Made by a program: the position numbers and the translations under genes
Shown: positions 15,586 to 22,289 of the stretch, in pieces
How positions within the stretch are numbered: the stretch's first letter is position 1
Layout: each line of letters starts with the position of its first letter
The notes under the pieces: generated by a model
Database searches by the model: none
Told to the model about the DNA's origin: nothing
Seen by the model: the letters and a program-made list of their open reading frames with translations, nothing else
Source: JAYPEY01 sp047618185
GTDB taxonomy: Bacteria; Verrucomicrobiota; Verrucomicrobiia; Limisphaerales; JAYPEY01
NCBI GenBank assembly: GCA_047618185.1
Contig: JBLHKZ010000035.1
Coordinates: 1 to 29,536 of the forward strand
Reading direction: 5' to 3'
Length of the DNA stretch: 29,536 nucleotides

Positions 15586-18500
15586 ATGAATCCAATCAAG
15601 AAACTAGTTTACGGTTTGAGTTTGGCCCTGCTGGCGTCGGCGGCGATCGACGCGCAGGCGGCCGCGATACCCATCGCGACCCTGAAACGCACGACCCCGG
15701 TCGACTTTGAGAAGGAAGTTCTGCCGATCCTTCGCAACAATTGTCTCGCCTGCCACAACAAGACCAAGGCCAAGGCCGATCTCATTCTGGAGACGCCGAA
15801 GGACATCTTGAAAGGCGGGGATTCGGGGCCGGCCGTCGTGCCCAAGAAGGGCGCGGGGAGCCTGTTGCTGGAGTTGGCCGCTCATCAGGACGAAGATTCG
15901 GTCATGCCGCCCGAGGGCAATAAGGTGCAGGCGAAAAATCTGACGTCGGAACAGCTTGGCCTGATCAAGCTTTGGATCGATCAGGGCGCGACCGGCGAAG
16001 TGCTCGGCGCGTCGAACATCGACTGGCAGCCCTTGCCGGCGGGATTTAATCCAATCTATGCCGTGGCGCTGACCGCGGATGGGGATTACGCGGCTTGTGG
16101 TCGAGCGAATCAGATTTTCGTTTATCATCTCCCTTCGGGAAAGCTGGTGACGCGGTTGACCGATCCGGCTCTCTTGAAAAAGAAGATCTACAAGAATCCG
16201 GGTGTGGCGCATCTGGATATGGTGAATTCTTTGGCGTTCAGCCCCGACGGAACGCTGCTGGCTTCCGGGGGCTATCGTGAAGTGAAGCTTTGGCGGCGGC
16301 CCCTGGGTTCCAGGCAGTTTGACTGGTCGGCGGCGAAGGGCGAAGTGACGGTTGTCGTCGCAAGTCCCGACGGCAAATCATTGGCGACCGGAGGCTCGGA
16401 CGGCTCAGTGAAGTTGTGGAACTTGAGCGATGGCAAGCCGGGCAAGGCCACGGCCGGCCACGCGAAAGCGATCATGGCATTGGCGTTCTCTCCAGACGGT
16501 TCACGGCTCGCCTCGGCTTCCGAAGATCGGAGCATTCGAGTCTGGCGGACAGCCGATGGCTCCGCTTTCTCGGATGTTCAAGCCAACGACGCCGTGCGCG
16601 CCCTGGGGTGGGCGAAAGACGGAGGGCGACTAATTTCTGCCGGCGACGACAAATTAATCCGGATTTGGAAGTTGCCCACGGCCAACGCGGTGGCTGACAA
16701 GGCGAAACGCGACAAGGCCGAAGCGGTGGCGGTTAAGGCGCTTGAAGTGACGATGGCGTCGAGGCAGGCCGCGAAGAAGGCGGTTGCGGATCGTGCGAAG
16801 GAATTGAAGGCGGCGGAAGCGGCGTCGGCGGCCGTGCAGAAAGCATGGGATAAGGCGGTCGCGGCGGCGCAGGCTGGCGATAAAGCCGTCGCCAAGGCCG
16901 CGGATGAAGAAAAGAAGAAAGCCGCCGAGGCGATTGCGCTCAAAGCCAAGATGGCGGTGGAAGCGAAATTGGGGGAGCTCGAGGCGAAGAAGAAGACCTT
17001 GAAAGCCGCCGCCGACAAGGCGGCGAAGGCCAAAGAGGCATTGGCCCAGATTGAATCTAAAGTGAAGACGGTGGAAGGCGAGGCGTTCAAGGCCGCACGA
17101 TTAGCCGCCGAGGCGGCTATGGCGTTGGCGACGGAGCTGACGGGACATGCGGCGCCGGTGTTGAGTCTGGCTTCCGTGCCCGGAGCCGACGATCGCCTGT
17201 TGTCGGGCGCCAAGGACGGCGTCATTCGGCTTTGGAATTTGAAAGACGGCAAAGTCGTTCGCGAGATCAAACATGGCGAACCGGTGACGGCGTTGGCCGT
17301 GCGGCCGGATGGAAAACGAGCGGTCGCCGCTGGACCCGCGAAAGCGGCCAGCCTGTGGAATCTGGAGGACGGCAAGTCGATCGCCGAACTGAAGATCGAT
17401 CGAGCGGCGGTCGAGGTGTCCGAGGCAGCGGTGCGCACGGTCGCATTCGGCAAGGCCGAGGTCGCCTACCACAAGAGCGAATTGACCGCGACTGAGAAAC
17501 AAAACACGACTGAAACGGCGCGCGTGAAGACAGCCACTGAATCGGTCGCCGCGAAGAAGAAAGAAGCCAACGAGAGGAAGAAGGCGCTCGACACGGCGAC
17601 CAAGGGCAAGACGGACGCGGAAAAAGCCGCAGCCGATTTGAAGGGCGGGATCAAGAAAACCACCGACGCTTTCAATGCCGCAACGGTCGCGCAGAAAACA
17701 GCGGAAGCTGCGGTGAAGGCTGTATTTGAGAAGGCGGCTGTTGCGGGAGCCGTCGCGGACGCCGGGGAGGCAGGCAAGACCGCGGCGGACAAGGTCGCGA
17801 AAGCTGCGGCTGCCAAAGCGGAAAAGAATAAGGAAGACAAGGCGGCGGCAGGGGCGGCCGCCAAGGCCAAGACCGCGTTGGCAACGGCGACAAAAGACGC
17901 CGCCGCTAAACGTAAAGCTGCGGACGCGGCGAAAGCCGCGACTGACAAGGCGATCACCGAAGTCGGCGTCAAAGGGTTTGCCGCCGGAAAGTTGAAGCCG
18001 GAGTTCGATCGGATCACCAAGGATTCCGCCGCCCGGATCAAGGCGGCCGACGCGAAGGTCGCGGCGGCGGTTAAGACCGTCGTCGCCGCGGAGCCGGTGT
18101 CAAAGAAGGCTGATGAGGAAAAGGGGCGGGCCGATAATGAATTGAAGCTGGCGCAGGCCGCCCAGAAACGCGAGACGGCGGCTGTCGCGGCGGTCAAGAA
18201 AGACATCGCCGCCGCCGAAGCGGAACTGAAAAAAATGGAAGCCGCCGGGGTCGTCGCAAAAAAACGGGCCGATTCGGCGACGCCGGTTTCACGCGCGGTC
18301 GCATTTTCGCCGGACGGCCTGACGGTTGCGTTGGCGAAGGCCGATGGACGAATCTTATTGTGGAGCGCTGAAACGGGCGCGGCGTTGGAATCGTTTGGAG
18401 CCCATTCGAAAGCGGTTAATTCGCTCGTGTTCGCGAAGGATGGACGATTGGTTTCCGGGGGCGCGGATGGCAAGGCGCAGGTTTGGCGAAGCCGCGGCGA

Positions 18501-19203
18501 TTGGAAATTGGCGCGAACGATTGGCACGGGCGATGGGAAATCTCCGCTGGCCGATCGCGTCAATGCCCTGGCGTTCAGCCCGGACGGTCTGAGCCTGGCG
18601 ACGGGCGGCGGCGAACCTTCGCGCGACGGTGAGTTAAAAGTCTGGACCGTTGCGGACGGCAAGTTGAAGTCCGCGTTCAAGCAGATTCACAGCGATTCGG
18701 TATTGGATCTGGAGTATTCGGCCGACGGCAAACGACTGGCGTCTTCGGCCGCTGATCGTTTCGTCAAGATCGTCGATGTCGCCAGCGGGAAGATCGTGAA
18801 TTCGTTTGAAGGACACACGCATCATGTGTTGGGCGTGAGTTGGAAGCGCGATGGCCGCACGTTGGCCAGCGGCGGCGCGGACAAGGCGATCAAGGTCTGG
18901 GATGTCGCCAAAGGCGGCCGTAAGAAATCGATCGCCGGATTCAGCAAAGAGGTCACCTCGGTGAGCTACGTGGACAACCAGAATTATTTCCTGGCAGGAG
19001 CGGGCGACAGCGCCGTGCGATTCGTCAACGAAGCCGGCGCGACCGTGCGGACCTTCGCCGGCGCGAGCGACTTTGTGCATTCCACGGCGGTGACTCCGGA
19101 CGCGAAAGTCGTGATCGCCGGCGGCCAGGACGGCGTGCTGCGGGTTTGGAATGGAGCCGATGGAAAACTGAAGTCGTCGTTCGCTCTGCCGGAAGCGAAG
19201 TGA
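15586..19203 (+). CDS. PSCyt1-WD40 fusion protein with two long Ala/Lys-rich coiled-coil inserts
   Basis: ATG 15586 gives 1205 residues with a signal peptide (MNPIKKLVYGLSLALLASAA, cleavage near AQA). A GTG at 15577 overlapping the previous stop is an alternative start. A PSCyt1 domain (about 36-138) carries the heme motif CLACH at 53-57 and ends SVMPPEGNKV...LIKLWIDQGA. WD40 blades follow at about 150-363, 517-603 and 898-1205, with FSPDG turns and endings such as VKLWNL, IRVWRT and IKVWDV. Two Ala/Lys/Glu-rich helical segments, about 366-516 and 604-897, separate the blades, with no Pro and little Gly over long runs. Family members usually have an unbroken PSCyt1-WD40 layout. The protein should be periplasmic or surface-bound; electron transfer through the heme and propeller-mediated binding are inferred. 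Confidence 0.92.
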   Translation: MNPIKKLVYGLSLALLASAAIDAQAAAIPIATLKRTTPVDFEKEVLPILRNNCLACHNKTKAKADLILETPKDILKGGDSGPAVVPKKGAGSLLLELAAHQDEDSVMPPEGNKVQAKNLTSEQLGLIKLWIDQGATGEVLGASNIDWQPLPAGFNPIYAVALTADGDYAACGRANQIFVYHLPSGKLVTRLTDPALLKKKIYKNPGVAHLDMVNSLAFSPDGTLLASGGYREVKLWRRPLGSRQFDWSAAKGEVTVVVASPDGKSLATGGSDGSVKLWNLSDGKPGKATAGHAKAIMALAFSPDGSRLASASEDRSIRVWRTADGSAFSDVQANDAVRALGWAKDGGRLISAGDDKLIRIWKLPTANAVADKAKRDKAEAVAVKALEVTMASRQAAKKAVADRAKELKAAEAASAAVQKAWDKAVAAAQAGDKAVAKAADEEKKKAAEAIALKAKMAVEAKLGELEAKKKTLKAAADKAAKAKEALAQIESKVKTVEGEAFKAARLAAEAAMALATELTGHAAPVLSLASVPGADDRLLSGAKDGVIRLWNLKDGKVVREIKHGEPVTALAVRPDGKRAVAAGPAKAASLWNLEDGKSIAELKIDRAAVEVSEAAVRTVAFGKAEVAYHKSELTATEKQNTTETARVKTATESVAAKKKEANERKKALDTATKGKTDAEKAAADLKGGIKKTTDAFNAATVAQKTAEAAVKAVFEKAAVAGAVADAGEAGKTAADKVAKAAAAKAEKNKEDKAAAGAAAKAKTALATATKDAAAKRKAADAAKAATDKAITEVGVKGFAAGKLKPEFDRITKDSAARIKAADAKVAAAVKTVVAAEPVSKKADEEKGRADNELKLAQAAQKRETAAVAAVKKDIAAAEAELKKMEAAGVVAKKRADSATPVSRAVAFSPDGLTVALAKADGRILLWSAETGAALESFGAHSKAVNSLVFAKDGRLVSGGADGKAQVWRSRGDWKLARTIGTGDGKSPLADRVNALAFSPDGLSLATGGGEPSRDGELKVWTVADGKLKSAFKQIHSDSVLDLEYSADGKRLASSAADRFVKIVDVASGKIVNSFEGHTHHVLGVSWKRDGRTLASGGADKAIKVWDVAKGGRKKSIAGFSKEVTSVSYVDNQNYFLAGAGDSAVRFVNEAGATVRTFAGASDFVHSTAVTPDAKVVIAGGQDGVLRVWNGADGKLKSSFALPEAK

Positions 19204-19215
19204 TTCTGAGCTACA

Positions 19216-19231
19216 GATTCCGACGGGAATC
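19216..19231 (+). terminator. Short hairpin after the PSCyt1-WD40 gene
   Basis: GATTCC (19216-19221) pairs with GGAATC (19226-19231) around the loop GACG. It lies 12 bases after the stop codon of the last gene of the block and between convergent genes. No T-tract follows, so termination is only plausible. Confidence 0.35.
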
Positions 19232-19253
19232 GAAACCGCCGGTCGATGGCGCT

Positions 19254-19457
19254 TCAGCTCTTGGAAAACAGGTATTTCAGGAGATACAAAACGACCGTGC
19301 AAAACACGGCAAAGCCAACGATCATCATTATCGCCATGCGCAATTGACGGCTGGGGTCTTCCTGGGGCGCCCCGCAATCGATGCAACGCAAATCTCGCCG
19401 ATGGAGTTTGCCGCCGCACAATTTGCAGCGAGTCGGTCGGTTGCCAAAAATGCTCAT
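19254..19457 (-). CDS. Small zinc-ribbon membrane protein
   Basis: This 67-residue protein has two Cys pairs, CKLCGG (about residues 11-16) and CIDCGA (about 25-30), which form a zinc ribbon. A membrane helix follows at about 41-60 (RMAIMMIVGFAVFCTVVLYLLKYLF), with a short basic tail. The arrangement is typical of small zinc-ribbon anchor proteins of bacteria, whose job is mostly unknown; the ribbon would lie in the cytoplasm. It is convergent with the PSCyt1-WD40 gene and its start is preceded by the hairpin at 19511-19539. The Cys spacing and the membrane helix make this a real gene despite its size. Confidence 0.78.
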   Translation of the reverse strand: MSIFGNRPTRCKLCGGKLHRRDLRCIDCGAPQEDPSRQLRMAIMMIVGFAVFCTVVLYLLKYLFSKS

Positions 19458-19510
19458 AGTTTAACGCGGTCGAATCAATCGGAGACCCGCAGAAAATAGG
19501 TCCGAAAGCT

Positions 19511-19539
19511 CCGACTTCCAATCAAATTTGCGAAGTCGG
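19511..19539. repeat. Perfect 8-bp inverted repeat with a 13-base loop
   Basis: CCGACTTC (19511-19518) pairs with GAAGTCGG (19532-19539). It sits between the zinc-ribbon gene start and the moxR relic, where no intact gene is seen on either strand. It could be an operator, a terminator or part of a repeat that accompanied the decay of the neighbouring operon. Confidence 0.4.
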
Positions 19540-19642
19540 GGGGATCTTGCGTGAATTGCCCGCGTCCCGGCGTTCTTTTCTTCGCATTGGCATCTTCGGA
19601 AAGCTCTTTGGCGGCGGGGAGTTCAAGCCGTCCTCGAGCACG

Positions 19643-19954
19643 GGCGGCATTGCCGCGCTGCTCGTAAGGACTCTGGCGCGGGTGCTTGGCTGACCGTTCT
19701 CACGCATACAATTCACGCCCGATCTGATCCCGACGGACATCGCCGGCGCCAATGTGTTCCACATGCAGACGAATGAATTCAGGCTCATTCAGGGACCGGT
19801 GTTCACCCGCTTCCTGCTGGCCGACGACATCAAGGAGATGGCCGTTCCCGTGCAGGAACACAGGGTCATTCTGCGCCCGGAATTTAAAATTGAGGGCGTC
19901 ACCGTGAGCAATGTCATCGAGCGGGTTCTTCAGCAGGTCGCCGTGCCAAGATGA
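19643..19954 (+). pseudogene. Decayed moxR-type AAA+ ATPase gene with internal deletion and stop codon
   Basis: One plus-strand frame reads LLVRTLARVLG, a stop codon (TGA at 19691-19693), then PFSRIQFTPDLIPTDIAGAN and VFHMQTNEFRLIQGPVFTRF, LLADDI. It then jumps to MAVPVQEHRVILRPEFKIEG and VTVSNVIERVLQQVAVPR. These match in order the post-Walker-A helix, the sensor-containing middle and the extreme C-terminus of MoxR ATPases, which are normally about 330 residues. The Walker A segment is unrecognisable, and roughly 150-200 residues between LLADDI and the C-terminus are missing without loss of frame. The TGA overlaps the ATG of the DUF58 relic as ATGA, the usual coupling of moxR and DUF58 genes. 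The family assignment is from conserved motifs recalled, not from an alignment. Confidence 0.7.
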
Positions 19955-20112
19955 TCGTTCCCTCGAATAGATTGATTCTCTGGGTGGCTTTCATCGCGTT
20001 TCCGGCGACGGTTGCCTCGGAGTTACGCGTCTACCCCAACCTGATGGCCGAGCGAAAATCTGTGTCGGATCCGTTTCTCGGGCATGGACCCGCGGCGGCT
20101 TCGGACGTGTGA
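19951..20112 (+). pseudogene. Truncated and internally deleted DUF58 gene
   Basis: From ATG 19951 a 53-codon frame reads MIVPSNRLILWVAFIAFPAT, a normal DUF58 N-terminal membrane helix. It then passes directly to ELRVYPNLMAERKSVSDPFL, the segment that in DUF58 proteins comes much later, before the GDS/WKATA core. It stops at 20110-20112. The large middle part and everything after the RVYPNL segment are gone. Together with the preceding moxR relic it marks an operon reduced to its conserved islands. The DUF58 match rests on these two short segments and the moxR-linked position. Confidence 0.6.
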
Positions 20113-20116
20113 CGGT

Positions 20117-22249
20117 CTATTGGCGGACGGGCTTGTTTTCGGCGGTCTTTCGCAATGCCTCTCGCATGCGTTGAATCGGAGCTTTCCGCTCTTCGGGCGT
20201 CATTGTAAACCGGTATCCAAACTTCTTCGGATCGACGCCGAATTCCCGGTCGAAATTCTTTTGCGTGAATTGTCGATTAAGCAGGTAGGGGTCGTTCAAC
20301 ATCTCGATCAATTCGGGGATAGCCCAGCGCGCCAGGCGCTTAAACATCGCCTCGCTGGCGGCAAGGCGGACGGCTTCCTCGGGGCTCTTGAGATAGCCGG
20401 GGCCGGCGGGCCCCTGGCGATTGGGATAGTGACGCGCGATCTCGGCCTCCGCGTATTCATGCTCTTCGCCGTACCACTCACGAAGGCGGCTGATCGTCCA
20501 ATCGATCGGTTTGTCGACGTGGCAAAGATTACAGGCGTTCGGTTGGTTGGCTTCGATCATCTTGCGATTGGTCGGATTGAAAATGACGTGCGTTCGCACC
20601 ATGTCCTGGAGGCCTTCGTTTATCTTCGGCATGTGGCAATTCATGCAGCGGCTGCCCGGACTGTCCGTGGGATGATGCGTATGTGCGGCGAGCTTGGCGG
20701 GCGTCTTGAATTGTTCGTGGCAGTCCATGCATTTGGCGTCGTCCTGTTTCGGCGTGAGCGGCCATTTCCGGCCGATGCCCTGATGCGGATCGTGGCAGTG
20801 GACGCAGGTCAGCGAATGAAGGCCGCGCTCGGACGCCTTTTTGGGATCGTAGCAAAAGCCTTTGATGGCGTCGCTGTACTCCGTTGAATTCCAATGGTCC
20901 ATGCCCCCGGCGTAGGTGGTGCGTCCGCCGGAATGACAGCGGGAACAGACCCAGTTTCGATTGGCGTCCGTTTTTCCAAAAACTTCGTTTGTGTCATTGT
21001 CCGGGATATGGACCAGCGGGCTGGACAGGTAGAAGCGAGGTTTTTGTTTCTCATTCTTCGTATGCTCCAGGCAACCCATGTGGCAGGATTCGCAGCTGAT
21101 CCCCAGGGTGACGGCCTTCTCCGGTTTGATTTCGTCATTGATGGATCGCAGGAGTATTTTCTGGATCTCGTTCATGGTTGCGAACGATCCGGGCCGCTCT
21201 GGAATGACGAGTTCGGGATGCGCGCCCGCGAGATATTCGGAGGCGAAAAACGACATCTGTCGCGGGGTGAAGTCCTGAAGTCGGCTGCTTCCGGCGTAGT
21301 GGAGCATCCAATCCCCGGCGGGCATGGTCGTGTGGCAGATGGCGCACTCGTGATTGTAGATCGTCCCGGTGGGCCCGGAAAAAGGATCGTATCGTTGCCC
21401 GTCCGGCGCCTCGCCGTGGACGTGGACCACCGGAGTGATCGTCTGTTCGTCGATCCAATACCCGACGGGCAGCAATTGCTCCTTTGTGCGGGCGACGTGC
21501 GTCTGGGGTTCGGGGCCGTCAATCAGCAGGCCGACGTAGTATTGGAAAAAGCGGCTGCCGAGAGTCCGCTTTACCGCGTATGTCCGATTCGTCCCATCGC
21601 GGCTCAGTGTCATCCGGCGCTCGTCGTCTTCACGGTGAAATCGCGCCTGGCCGCCAAGATAGTTCAGGCTCAGGTCACCCGAAAAATTGGCTTTGACGGT
21701 GGCGTCGCTGGCGACGGCGTTCATGGAACGATGGGCGTGAGTCAGCCAGTCGTTGTAGTTGTCCTTGTGGCACTCTTTGCAGGATTCCGGGCCGGCGTAG
21801 TCGGCGCGGGTGATATTCTGATGTTTCTCATCAACTGGGAGGCTCGGCTTCGCCAAGGATTCGGGAAATCGATCCCAGTAGTATCGGACCTGGATATTCG
21901 GATCGAAACGATTGGTGTTGGCGGTGAGAAACAAGATCTGAGGCTCGGGGGATCCTCGCCCATCGGCGGTCGGATCGGGGTGGAATTCCGGGGCTTTAAT
22001 TCTCTCGCTGGTCGGGTTGACGGGCGGGGGTGGAGGAGTCGGCAAGCTCGCCGATTCGAGCGGCGGGACGGGAGGGGGCGTCCAGGGTTTGACGAATGGC
22101 TCCGACGGATCCGGCCTGCTGCCGCCCAGGTCGAGGAAAACGCCGTAGGCAATCAGCGCGATCACCGGCGCCGCAATCAACAAGAGGACGAGCCACTGAC
22201 GGCCTCCAGACGCATCGCTCGCGGGCTGTTTTTCTTTGTCAGGATTCAT
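20117..22249 (-). CDS. Membrane-anchored octaheme cytochrome c (second of a tandem pair)
   Basis: This 710-residue protein has a cytoplasmic tail, one membrane helix (about 19-40), a Pro-rich linker (about 50-80) and a periplasmic multiheme domain with eight CxxCH motifs. They begin at residues 157, 302, 386, 435, 482, 507, 535 and 573. Extra His residues such as those in HVHGE, HDPHQ and AAHTHHPT could be distal heme ligands. A helical C-terminal region after the last heme (about 585-690) looks HEAT-like. The heme part resembles cytochrome c554/DmsE-type multiheme proteins, but the exact family is uncertain. Such anchored cytochromes carry electrons from the quinone pool or between periplasmic enzymes. 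It follows its paralogue by 40 bases. Confidence 0.9.
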   Translation of the reverse strand: MNPDKEKQPASDASGGRQWLVLLLIAAPVIALIAYGVFLDLGGSRPDPSEPFVKPWTPPPVPPLESASLPTPPPPPVNPTSERIKAPEFHPDPTADGRGSPEPQILFLTANTNRFDPNIQVRYYWDRFPESLAKPSLPVDEKHQNITRADYAGPESCKECHKDNYNDWLTHAHRSMNAVASDATVKANFSGDLSLNYLGGQARFHREDDERRMTLSRDGTNRTYAVKRTLGSRFFQYYVGLLIDGPEPQTHVARTKEQLLPVGYWIDEQTITPVVHVHGEAPDGQRYDPFSGPTGTIYNHECAICHTTMPAGDWMLHYAGSSRLQDFTPRQMSFFASEYLAGAHPELVIPERPGSFATMNEIQKILLRSINDEIKPEKAVTLGISCESCHMGCLEHTKNEKQKPRFYLSSPLVHIPDNDTNEVFGKTDANRNWVCSRCHSGGRTTYAGGMDHWNSTEYSDAIKGFCYDPKKASERGLHSLTCVHCHDPHQGIGRKWPLTPKQDDAKCMDCHEQFKTPAKLAAHTHHPTDSPGSRCMNCHMPKINEGLQDMVRTHVIFNPTNRKMIEANQPNACNLCHVDKPIDWTISRLREWYGEEHEYAEAEIARHYPNRQGPAGPGYLKSPEEAVRLAASEAMFKRLARWAIPELIEMLNDPYLLNRQFTQKNFDREFGVDPKKFGYRFTMTPEERKAPIQRMREALRKTAENKPVRQ

Positions 22250-22289
22250 CTGTCGGATTACGGATCATCAGCGCGATAGTTTCGCTCTG

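Noticed and set aside
17466..18680. A 404-codon minus-strand Ala/Ser/Phe-rich frame
   Set aside because: It is the mirror of the Ala/Lys codon tract (GCSAAR read backwards gives Phe, Leu, Ser and Ala) and has no features of its own.
20894..22279. A 461-codon plus-strand frame opposite the second octaheme cytochrome
   Set aside because: It is antisense to eight well-spaced CxxCH motifs and shows no recognisable fold; a similar shadow lies opposite the paralogue.
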